Shown here piece by piece: positions 1 through 7,227 of a DNA stretch of 64,000 nucleotides. This DNA is from Acidobacteriota bacterium. GTDB taxonomy: Bacteria; Acidobacteriota; Aminicenantia; Aminicenantales; Saccharicenantaceae. A program made the translations under genes and the position numbers. Under the pieces are notes generated by a model. The model worked only from the letters and a program-made list of their open reading frames with translations, was not told the origin of the DNA and searched no databases. Numbering within the stretch: position 1 is the first letter of the stretch; each line of letters begins with the position of its first letter. Where the stretch lies: positions 32,206-96,205 of the forward strand of contig JAWSUF010000011.1 of assembly GCA_033549365.1 (NCBI GenBank). Reading direction: 5' to 3'.

Positions 1-268
1 CGTACATGCTGTCGACGATCCTCTTGGCCATGGCCAGGGGTTCCTTGTCGATGTCGCAGACGGCGACCCACTGGACTTCGTTCTTCTCGAGGAAGCTGCG
101 CATGTTGCCCGGGCCCTGCATGCCGAAACCGATGCCGGCCATGACGATGCGGTTCGAGGGCGCGACCGCCCCGTCCTTGCCCAGGGCCGAGGCGGGAACG
201 ATGGCCGGAAATCCGGCCGCCCCGGCCGCGGCCAGCGCGGCCGTTTTTAAAAATTTGCGACGCTTCAT
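1..268 (-). CDS. Gfo/Idh/MocA-family oxidoreductase, TAT-exported (N-terminal 89 codons only)
   Basis: This is the start of a gene that runs off the left edge. The visible protein begins MKRRKFLKTAALAAAG, a twin-arginine signal (RRKFLK) followed by an Ala-rich hydrophobic stretch. Next comes a Rossmann nucleotide-binding start (NRIVMAGIGFGMQG) and an acidic strand end (VAVCDID) that would hold the NAD(P) ribose. Gfo/Idh/MocA enzymes oxidise sugars and cyclitols; the exported ones are thought to act in the periplasm with a tightly bound cofactor. The ATG is 16 bases after the stop of the related oxidoreductase upstream, and GGAGG precedes it, so the two are translated together. Family assignment is good; substrate is unknown and the catalytic domain lies outside the window. 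Confidence 0.85.
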   Translation of the reverse strand, partial: MKRRKFLKTAALAAAGAAGFPAIVPASALGKDGAVAPSNRIVMAGIGFGMQGPGNMRSFLEKNEVQWVAVCDIDKEPLAMAKRIVDSMY

Positions 269-284
269 AGTAACCTCCGGCCGG

Positions 285-1574
285 CTAGATGAGAGGAGTG
301 ACGCCGGGTATTGCGACAGGATCGACCGGGTTCGGTCCAAACTCGAGTTTGGGCGGGACCAGATCGAGCTTGGAGGCGTTCATCGCCCAATCCCAGGATA
401 TGGCCCGTCCCGTGTAGGCGCTCATGCGTCCGAGAATTGCGCAGAGAGTGCTTTCGGCGACCTGGCGTCCTTCGTTGAGGGGTTTTCCGAATCGGATGCT
501 CGCAATGAGGTCGGCATGCTCCTGAACGAAGGGATTGATCTCTTCGCCCTCGAATTTCCAGGCGTTCGGGCCGGAGATTTGGCCATAGCCGAAGGCGTGG
601 CCACTGGTTCCCACAATCCGCTCCTCGATGCGGTCGGCACAGCCGGGGGTCTGGCGGCACATGCTCATGACCCGGACGCCGTTCGGATACTCGAACTCGA
701 CGGCGAAGTGATCGTAGATGTTGCCGTATTCGGGGGCCGTCCGGACTTCGCGTCCGCCCATTCCCATGACCCGGACCGGCAGAGCGCCGATCGCCCAGTT
801 GATGACATCGATGTTGTGGATGTGCTGCTCGACGATGTGGTCGCCCGAGGTCCAGCTGAAGTAGAGCCAGTTCCGGCACTGCCATTCCATGTCGCTCATT
901 TCGGGGGTCTGTTTGACGACCCAGAGCTCGCCCTGGTTCCAGTAGCACTGGCCGCCGACGATCTCGCCGATGGCCCCGTCGCGAATGCGTTTCATGAGCT
1001 CCCGATAGCTCTGCTGATGACGGCGCTGGGTTCCCGCCACGACGGCCAGGCCTTTTTGAGCCGCAAGTTCCGAGCTTGCGATCACGGATCGGACGCCGAT
1101 GGGATCCACGGCCACGGGCTTTTCCATGAAGACGTTTTTGCCGGCCTCGACGATCGCCTGGAAATGCGCGGGTCGAAAGCCGGGCGGGGCGGCCGTGACG
1201 ATATAGTTGATGTCCTTGAGCGCGAGCAGTTTGCGATATCCGTCGAATCCGGTGAAACAGGTCTCCGGCTTGACCTTGACCGCGTCCGGAACCCGCTCAT
1301 GGAGCCGGGTGAGACTCCGTTCGATGCGGTCCGGAAAGAGATCGTGCAGGGCCAGGATCTCGACTCCGGGCGAGGAGTTGACGGCGTCGATGGCTGCGCC
1401 CGTTCCGCGGCCGCCGCAGCCGATGATCCCGATCCGGATCGTGTCCGAGCCCCCGGCGTGCAGGCCCAGGCCGCCCGGTATGGCCGCGGCCAGAGAGACC
1501 GCCGCCGATGTCTTGAGAAAATCCCTTCGGGTCAGTCCGGAGTTTCCGCTCCGGCCGTTTGTCGTGTCGCTCAT
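285..1574 (-). CDS. Gfo/Idh/MocA-family oxidoreductase, TAT-exported
   Basis: A 429-residue predicted sugar or inositol dehydrogenase. The N-terminus has a TAT motif (TRRDFLKT, residues 15-22), then the NAD(P)-binding glycine loop IGIIGCGGRGTG (about 48-59) and the family's EKP motif (151-153), whose Lys is normally catalytic. A C-terminal substrate-binding domain follows (HIHNIDVINWAIG region). I placed the start at the ATG at 1574 because the TAT signal begins just after it; the reading frame stays open further upstream but only as an antisense shadow of the neighbouring gene. It lies between a xylose-isomerase-like gene and a second Gfo/Idh gene, an arrangement typical of sugar-catabolic clusters. 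The substrate cannot be read from the sequence. Confidence 0.92.
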   Translation of the reverse strand: MSDTTNGRSGNSGLTRRDFLKTSAAVSLAAAIPGGLGLHAGGSDTIRIGIIGCGGRGTGAAIDAVNSSPGVEILALHDLFPDRIERSLTRLHERVPDAVKVKPETCFTGFDGYRKLLALKDINYIVTAAPPGFRPAHFQAIVEAGKNVFMEKPVAVDPIGVRSVIASSELAAQKGLAVVAGTQRRHQQSYRELMKRIRDGAIGEIVGGQCYWNQGELWVVKQTPEMSDMEWQCRNWLYFSWTSGDHIVEQHIHNIDVINWAIGALPVRVMGMGGREVRTAPEYGNIYDHFAVEFEYPNGVRVMSMCRQTPGCADRIEERIVGTSGHAFGYGQISGPNAWKFEGEEINPFVQEHADLIASIRFGKPLNEGRQVAESTLCAILGRMSAYTGRAISWDWAMNASKLDLVPPKLEFGPNPVDPVAIPGVTPLI

Positions 1575-1606
1575 CGGTCGTCCTTTCACTGAAGATGCCG
1601 CGTTTT

Positions 1607-2575
1607 TCACGCGAAGTCGTCGCAGGCGCGGTAGGCCGCGATGACGGCCGTTTCGCCGTCTTTTCCGGGAAGGCTTTTGCCGTGTTCCATGCAGATCACC
1701 GGGTCCGTCCCCTTGGCATGGAGGTGCTTGAAGATGTTCCGGTAATTGATTTCGCCGGTCCCGGGCTCCCTGCGGCCTGGGTTGTCGCCCACATGGAAGG
1801 CCGCGATCTCGTCCCAGGCCCGGTCGATGTTCCGAATGAGATCGCCCTCGGTGATCTGCTGGTGGTAGAGGTCGTTGACGATCTTGCAGGCGGGGCTGGA
1901 GACGGCCCGGCAGATCTGGAAGGCCTGGGGAATCTTCGTCAGGAACAGCCCGGGGTGGTCCTTGGGATTGAGAGGTTCGATGACCATGACGAGTCCTTCG
2001 GATTCGCAGATGTCGGCCAGAAAGCGGAGGTTTTCGACGACGTTGGCCGTCTGGTAATCCCATTCGAGCCTTTCGTCGATCCGTCCGGGGACGACGAGGG
2101 TCTGTTTGACGCCCGTTCTTTTGGATGTTTCAACGGCCGTCCGGATCCTTCCGACGAGCATCTCCCGGATTTCGGGATCCCGGGTGACGAAGGACGTTTT
2201 GCCGAAGTCGGCGTAGGCGACGAAGGGACCGGCGTCGAGACCGAGGCGGCGAGCTTCCCCGGAAATCGCTTCCTGGTCGGCGGCCGGGCGGTTCATCAGG
2301 CCGTTGTCGAAAAAGGCCCGGAAACCCTGATCGGCCATGAACTTGAGCTGGTCCACAGGATTTTTTCCTGCGTGTTCCGCGAACATGCCGAACGGCGGGG
2401 CGTATTTCAGTTTGAACCCTCCGCCGGGCCCGCTTCCGGACGGACTGCCGAAAAATCCTGTTGCGCCCAGAGGGTTTGCGGCCAGGACCGCGGCCGCTGC
2501 GGCTGCGCCGCCGAGAAATTTTCGCCGGGACAGCCCGCCGGGGCTTTCAGGCACCGATGTGCGGTTTTTTTTCAT
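1607..2575 (-). CDS. Sugar phosphate isomerase/epimerase-like (hydroxypyruvate isomerase family), TAT-exported
   Basis: A 322-residue xylose-isomerase-like TIM barrel. The N-terminus carries a TAT motif (SRRKFLGG, 16-23) and a run of alanines. Putative metal-binding residues sit in MVIEPLNPKDH, KIVNDLYHQQ and ICMEHG, matching the Glu/Asp/His pattern of hydroxypyruvate isomerase (Hyi)-like proteins. The ATG at 2575 has a clear Shine-Dalgarno sequence (AGGAG, 8 bases upstream). It is the first gene of a three-gene minus-strand cluster with two Gfo/Idh oxidoreductases, so it probably isomerises a keto-sugar made or used by them. All three carry export signals, so the pathway is probably periplasmic. 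Family certain, reaction inferred. Confidence 0.88.
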   Translation of the reverse strand: MKKNRTSVPESPGGLSRRKFLGGAAAAAAVLAANPLGATGFFGSPSGSGPGGGFKLKYAPPFGMFAEHAGKNPVDQLKFMADQGFRAFFDNGLMNRPAADQEAISGEARRLGLDAGPFVAYADFGKTSFVTRDPEIREMLVGRIRTAVETSKRTGVKQTLVVPGRIDERLEWDYQTANVVENLRFLADICESEGLVMVIEPLNPKDHPGLFLTKIPQAFQICRAVSSPACKIVNDLYHQQITEGDLIRNIDRAWDEIAAFHVGDNPGRREPGTGEINYRNIFKHLHAKGTDPVICMEHGKSLPGKDGETAVIAAYRACDDFA

Positions 2576-2674
2576 GAGGGTGTCTCCTAAAGAAATTTCG
2601 TGGGTTTCGCCCGGAAGGCAAAGAAGCCTCGGGGCCGTCGATGTGGAGTTTCGGCGTGTGCCGATCATGGGCTC

Positions 2675-2704
2675 ATTCTATGCGAAAAAAGACGAGGTTT
2701 TCAA
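2675..2704 (-). promoter_or_regulatory. Predicted sigma70-type promoter for the sugar-oxidation cluster
   Basis: On the minus strand TTGAAA (2699-2704) is followed after 18 bases by TAGAAT (2675-2680). Transcription would begin near 2668, leaving a leader of about 90 bases before the ATG at 2575. Confidence 0.5.
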
Positions 2705-2782
2705 CTCCGCCGATGAAGGCGACCGCAGCGACGTCAGGAAGCCGGAAAGGCCGAATTAAAGGAATTGAGAAAGGCGCCCGGC

Positions 2783-3904
2783 TTATTCGGAAGAAGCGAT
2801 GCGATCAAGAATAGATCGGATCTTTCCGAACTCTGCATTTTTTGAAAAAACATAATAGGCTCTTCGCGCCGGAGAGATCTTCTCCATGGCCTCATCGAAT
2901 TTGCGGTGGAGTGCGGATTCGATATCGGTTTCCCGTCGGAAACCCGCCTCGGCGAATCGGTCAACCCACCAATCCGTGGTGGCCCCGATAAGATGGCCGT
3001 TTTTCGGGTATCCGTATCCATCGACGGGTACGGCCCGGAAGAGCCTTTTTTTCTCGGCATCCTCGGCCCAGGATTCATAATCGATCCGGAAGATCTCTCC
3101 GAAAACGGAGTCTTTTCCGAAGGCGGGGATGTTGGCGTAGAGAAAACCCCCGTCGTTCAGAAGTTCATACAATCTCCTAATATAACTCAAAAGAGAGTTG
3201 GGGTTGAGATGTTCGAAAATATCCAGACCGAGAATGACATCATAGCTGTGCGAAAAGGTGAGGTGGCGGATGTCTCCGAGACGGATGCGACTGCTGATTT
3301 CAGGAAAGGCCTTGTCCAGACTGATCACGCTGATCTCCACGCCGTCCCCGTCGATCCCCCTGTCCTTGAGACATTTGAGGACGGCACCGTTGGCGCAACC
3401 GAAATCGAGAACGGATGAGGGTTCGAACTCGGCTGTGATGTCGGCCATCATGCGTTTGTCCTCGTCGATAAGAAAGCTCCAAACGCCGGGTCGTTCGTAA
3501 TAACCGTTGGAAAGGATCTTTCGCTCGAGCCAATCGAAGTCGCCGGGGCTCTCTGCGATGAAAAACGAACTTTTTTCCCTCCCGGAAAGATCCGCGAGAA
3601 TGATGTAGTTCTCCGGCCGCTCGTCCTTGATGGGAATAAGCTTGATATAGTTATGAATATTGTCCTTGACGATCTTGAAGATGAACTCCGGAGCTTCGGT
3701 GATGTTTACGACGAGAGCGGCACGGGAATTTCCCTCCCGAAGGAACTTGAGTTGGTTTTCACGCCCGACGGGGTCGGGCTCCCGTCCAAGAAAACGCTTG
3801 TAGATATAATCCAGGAACTCATTGTCCGAGAGTTGATCCAGGGGATGGAGGTTGTTGTCTCCCGGCGATTGCCGACGTTGCTTTTTCAGAAGCTTATTGA
3901 ACAT
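2783..3904 (-). CDS. DUF4214 domain fused to a class I SAM-dependent methyltransferase
   Basis: A 373-residue protein with two parts. Residues 25-75 (LSDNEFLDYIYKRFLGREPD onward) match the DUF4214 pattern, a helical domain often attached to glycosyltransferases, methyltransferases and surface proteins. From about 140 there is a class I methyltransferase fold with the SAM loop VLDFGCANG (165-173), an acidic loop (DGVEIS) and the post-II motif LDIFEHLNP. Methyltransferases of this kind usually modify glycans or lipids at the cell surface, but no polysaccharide genes are nearby. It is a single gene divergent from the DUF4438 gene, with its own promoter. The substrate is unknown. Confidence 0.85.
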   Translation of the reverse strand: MFNKLLKKQRRQSPGDNNLHPLDQLSDNEFLDYIYKRFLGREPDPVGRENQLKFLREGNSRAALVVNITEAPEFIFKIVKDNIHNYIKLIPIKDERPENYIILADLSGREKSSFFIAESPGDFDWLERKILSNGYYERPGVWSFLIDEDKRMMADITAEFEPSSVLDFGCANGAVLKCLKDRGIDGDGVEISVISLDKAFPEISSRIRLGDIRHLTFSHSYDVILGLDIFEHLNPNSLLSYIRRLYELLNDGGFLYANIPAFGKDSVFGEIFRIDYESWAEDAEKKRLFRAVPVDGYGYPKNGHLIGATTDWWVDRFAEAGFRRETDIESALHRKFDEAMEKISPARRAYYVFSKNAEFGKIRSILDRIASSE

Positions 3905-3931
3905 GTGGGAGTCCTCAAATCTGAAAAATCT

Positions 3932-3960
3932 TTTATATCATGCTCTCTGCTTTTATTCAA
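3932..3960 (-). promoter_or_regulatory. Predicted promoter of the DUF4214-methyltransferase gene
   Basis: On the minus strand TTGAAT (3955-3960), 17 bases and TATAAA (3932-3937). The start would be near 3925, about 20 bases before the ATG at 3904. Confidence 0.5.
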
Positions 3961-3974
3961 TTCCAATTCCCGGC

Positions 3975-4003
3975 TTGCCGGTCTCGACTCCTGCCGTTAT
4001 AAT
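3975..4003 (+). promoter_or_regulatory. Predicted promoter of the DUF4438 gene
   Basis: TTGCCG (3975-3980), 17 bases and a perfect TATAAT (3998-4003). Transcription would begin near 4010, giving a leader of about 30 bases that holds the AAGGAG ribosome site before the ATG at 4041. Confidence 0.6.
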
Positions 4004-4040
4004 GACGAAGATGTTTACTGCTAAAAAGGAGTCCTCAATC

Positions 4041-5918
4041 ATGAGACGAAGAATTCCGGCCGCTTTTCGGGTATCCGCCCTGACATTGAACTTGGCTGTC
4101 GTTCTGACTGTCGCCGTTTCCGCCTCCGATCTTCCCGGGCGGAAGCCGGTTGCCACCAACAAGGCCGCGTTGCTGACCGTCGCCGTTCAGGGCCAGATCG
4201 CTCCGGCCCAGCCGTCGCGGTCCTACGCCGTGACCTGGGACGGCACGCCCAAGATGCTGATCGGGACGGGCGGCATCAATTACAATCTGAAAATCGGCGA
4301 TCCGATCTTCGGCTGGGCGAGCGCTGATCGCGCGACCATGGGCGTCGCCGTCGAAGGCGCCGGGGATGACCGGGGCCGCGGCGCCTGGATTCCTCATATT
4401 TCCGTAGGCACCGAAGTCAAACTTCTCTCGGGATCGGCCCGGGGCGAAAAGGGCGTGGTCGCGGCCAAGTACGGCGGGTTTGCGCTGGTTCACTTTGAGG
4501 ACGCGGTTCTCGACAAGCTGGCTGTCGGCGATCTCGTTCAGGCCAAGGCCGTCGGCATCGGCTTGAAGATCGACGGGTACGAAGAGATCTTCATCCATGG
4601 CCTGACGCCCGATGTCCTGGAAAAGCTCGCGACCGAAACGGCGGACGGCCGTATCGAAGTTCCCGTCGTGAAGGAGATTCCGGCCGAGATCGCGGGCCAG
4701 GGCGCCGGCGGTTCCAGCATTTACGGCCACTGGCATATTCAGACGTGCTATCCGCCGGACGTCGAAAAGTACGGACTGAAGGATCTTCGATTCGGCGACC
4801 TTGTTCTTCTCAAGGATGTTCAGACCGACTATGGAAAGGGCTATTTCGAGGGCGGGTCGACGATCGGGATCATCTGCAGCGGGCCCTCGGACATGTCCGG
4901 CGTGGGCATCGCCGTCACGCCGATTCTGTCCTCGCGAACGAAAAAACTGACCGCAAGACTCGATCCCTCGGCCAATATCGGCAAATACCTGGGGATCAAG
5001 ATGAAAAACCCGCCCCCGGCTCCGGTTGCCGCGAAAGGCGTTTTGAAAACCAATAAAAACAGCCTGATCACGACCGCCGTCCAGGCCGTTGTTCAGCCGC
5101 CCGGCGGCCGCGATTACGGCGTGACCTATGACGGCACGCCGAAAATCGGCATCGGCATGGCCTCCATCAACTACACGGTGTCCTTCGGCGATCCCGCCTA
5201 CGGGTGGGCGAGCGCCGATCATGTCGAGCCCGACGTCACCGTCCAGGGCCGGGACGCCGCCCGGCCCTCGGACTGCGCGATCGCCATCCTGGCCGGAATC
5301 GGCAATGAGGCCGAAGTCATTTCCGGCGACGCCAAGGGAGCGCGGGGGTATTATATCGGCCGGCACGCCGGTTCTCACGACCTGGTCTGGTTACCGGCCG
5401 AGGCCAAGGACAATCTCGCGCTCAATGACAAAATTCAGGTCAAGGCCCGCAGCGTGGGCTTGAAAATCGACGGATTCGATGACGTGCGGGTCAACAAGAT
5501 CTCGCCCGAACTTCTGGAAAAGATGGGCATTCGGATCGAAAACGATCAGCTTGTCGTTCCCGTGGTCATGGAAATCCCGGGTCACATCATGGGCTCGGGA
5601 CTCGGAAGCTCGTTTGTCGAGACCCTGGATTACGATATCCAGACGACCTGTCCCGAAACCGTCGAGCGCTATGGATTGAAAAAGCTCAAACTCGGAGATG
5701 TCGTGGCCATCCGCGATCACTACAATTCCTTCGGCGCGGGACGCTACAAGGATGCCGTGACGATCGGCGTCTGCATCCACGGCTGGAGCGACTATGCCGG
5801 GCACGGGCCGGGAGTCACCACTGTGTTGAGCGCGCTTCCGGGCCGCATCACGCCCAAAATCGATCCCCACGCCAACGCGGCCTATTACCTCGGCATCAAG
5901 GAAATACCGGCCGAATAG
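4041..5918 (+). CDS. Secreted protein with two tandem DUF4438 domains
   Basis: A 625-residue protein. The ATG at 4041 follows AAGGAG and opens a signal peptide (hydrophobic core LNLAVVLTVAVSASD). The mature part consists of two similar halves, about 35-320 and 335-620. Both halves repeat the same landmarks in the same order: VTWDGTPKMLIGTGGINYN versus VTYDGTPKIGIGMASINYT, FGWASAD versus YGWASAD, GLKIDGY versus GLKIDGF, and YLGIKM versus YLGIKE. The pattern fits DUF4438, which is usually a single cytoplasmic domain; here it is duplicated and exported. No catalytic role is established for the family that I can cite. The halves are diverged, so the duplication is old. It is monocistronic. Confidence 0.82.
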   Translation: MRRRIPAAFRVSALTLNLAVVLTVAVSASDLPGRKPVATNKAALLTVAVQGQIAPAQPSRSYAVTWDGTPKMLIGTGGINYNLKIGDPIFGWASADRATMGVAVEGAGDDRGRGAWIPHISVGTEVKLLSGSARGEKGVVAAKYGGFALVHFEDAVLDKLAVGDLVQAKAVGIGLKIDGYEEIFIHGLTPDVLEKLATETADGRIEVPVVKEIPAEIAGQGAGGSSIYGHWHIQTCYPPDVEKYGLKDLRFGDLVLLKDVQTDYGKGYFEGGSTIGIICSGPSDMSGVGIAVTPILSSRTKKLTARLDPSANIGKYLGIKMKNPPPAPVAAKGVLKTNKNSLITTAVQAVVQPPGGRDYGVTYDGTPKIGIGMASINYTVSFGDPAYGWASADHVEPDVTVQGRDAARPSDCAIAILAGIGNEAEVISGDAKGARGYYIGRHAGSHDLVWLPAEAKDNLALNDKIQVKARSVGLKIDGFDDVRVNKISPELLEKMGIRIENDQLVVPVVMEIPGHIMGSGLGSSFVETLDYDIQTTCPETVERYGLKKLKLGDVVAIRDHYNSFGAGRYKDAVTIGVCIHGWSDYAGHGPGVTTVLSALPGRITPKIDPHANAAYYLGIKEIPAE

Positions 5919-5965
5919 GACTCGGATTCAGCGGGCGCCGGTGCGGACGTTGAAACCCAGGCTCT

Positions 5966-7138
5966 TTAAAAACCAGAGCGGCCTGGATGAAGCTCTCTGT
6001 TATAGTCCCATCTGATTTCATACCGTTTGAGAAGGGGATAGCCGGCCTCATCCTCCTCGGCCGCGTAGAGACGGCCCTTGCGAATGAGCGGCTGGATCAC
6101 GGGCAGGACGGTCCGGACGATATACCGGCCCTCCGGGTCGAAAACATCGTAATAGTATCCCTTGCGGCCCGGCGGGCGCTCCCAGCTCAAGACCCAGATC
6201 CTGTCTTCGTCGTCGGTCACGAAATACCGGAATGACGGATAATGCCGGGGGATTTTCATGTTCTCCAGAATACCGGGCGGAGCGCCTTGGGTCCGTTCGT
6301 CGATGTCCTCCTTGGCGACCGGGACCGGCTCCGGATTCATCTGGATCTTGCGCGCGAGGCGGCCGTCCGCGTCATAGATCCTGAACTCGAACTTCACCGC
6401 ATGGGCGCAGACGAGGCGATCTCCGGAAAGCAGATCCCAGCGGAGGATCGGAAAGATGGGGTCAAAACCATCGCGGGCCGAATTCTGTGTGGGGGAGGAT
6501 TCGTAGACCAGGATGTCCTTGAATTCGCCGTCGACTTTCCGTAGTTCGTAGCGACCGTCGGTTTCTTCATAGATGATGAGAAAGACAAATAAGTTCCCCT
6601 CGGAGTCCGGCCGGGCATCCATGAGCATCAGGGAAGATGCGGATAGGGTGCGTATATATTCCCCGCTGCTTTCGAAAAAAACGAGCTTCGGGCTCATGTC
6701 GACGACGGCCAGTTCGTCCCGTTCGGTGGAATAAATCGTTCTCGGCATCTCCAGTTCCCCGGGACCCTGGCCGGGCCTGCCGAATGTCCCGATCCTTCCC
6801 CCGTCCCGGTCGAAGGCCTTGATGTTCTTGTCCTTTCCGTCCAGGACGAAAATCGTCCCGTCCCCGGCGACCGTGATCGAGGAGATCGTCGCAAACGCGA
6901 TATCGCCGCTGCTCTCGCCTCCGATTGTCAGGTCCTCCTCCAGAGAAAGGACTTCCGGGCCGTAGAGGGGTGCGTTCGGGTTCTTGACGACGACGATGCC
7001 GTCTTCTTCCACGATCCGGCCTTTCCAACCGTCGGACTTTGGGGAACAGGCGGGACCGAGCAGGAGTCCGGCCGCCAGGATAAAAGTGAGAACCGTCAAT
7101 GAAAAAAACGGGGCGTTTTTCGGACGGGATACGGACAT
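5966..7138 (-). CDS. 6-bladed beta-propeller protein, probable lipoprotein
   Basis: A 390-residue exported protein. It starts with a basic, hydrophobic signal ending LLLGPACSPKSDG, where the Cys may be lipidated although the lipobox is imperfect. The rest has NHL-like propeller blades: TISSITVAGDGTIFVLDGKD, the hallmark FGRPGQGPGEL loop, and later DDEDRIWVLSW. Two relatives with the same RGQGP loop lie at 39935-42174. Proteins of this class are common in Bacteroidota and Acidobacteriota and their function is not known; they are assumed to bind ligands or partners at the cell surface. The ATG at 7138 is preferred over a GTG six bases earlier because GGAGG is correctly spaced for it. Confidence 0.85.
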   Translation of the reverse strand: MSVSRPKNAPFFSLTVLTFILAAGLLLGPACSPKSDGWKGRIVEEDGIVVVKNPNAPLYGPEVLSLEEDLTIGGESSGDIAFATISSITVAGDGTIFVLDGKDKNIKAFDRDGGRIGTFGRPGQGPGELEMPRTIYSTERDELAVVDMSPKLVFFESSGEYIRTLSASSLMLMDARPDSEGNLFVFLIIYEETDGRYELRKVDGEFKDILVYESSPTQNSARDGFDPIFPILRWDLLSGDRLVCAHAVKFEFRIYDADGRLARKIQMNPEPVPVAKEDIDERTQGAPPGILENMKIPRHYPSFRYFVTDDEDRIWVLSWERPPGRKGYYYDVFDPEGRYIVRTVLPVIQPLIRKGRLYAAEEDEAGYPLLKRYEIRWDYNRELHPGRSGF

Positions 7139-7180
7139 GATCACCTCCCAATGGGACGCCGCTCAACGCGGCTCTTTTCC

Positions 7181-7210
7181 AATATATACCGGACAGGAGA
7201 GTCCGGTCAA
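7181..7210 (-). promoter_or_regulatory. Promoter with embedded palindrome upstream of the beta-propeller gene
   Basis: On the minus strand TTGACC (7205-7210) and TATATT (7181-7186) are 18 bases apart. Between them lies a perfect inverted repeat, ACCGGAC (7188-7194) and GTCCGGT (7201-7207), with a 6-base centre. It could be an operator. It also lies 20 bases beyond the stop of the ABC permease gene, so it could act as a terminator stem, though no T-run follows. Confidence 0.45.
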
Positions 7211-7227
7211 CTTGAATCAAGCACAGA

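Noticed and set aside
4035..5378. 447-codon minus-strand ORF opposite the DUF4438 gene
   Set aside because: Antisense to a duplicated domain protein with signal peptide, promoter and ribosome site.
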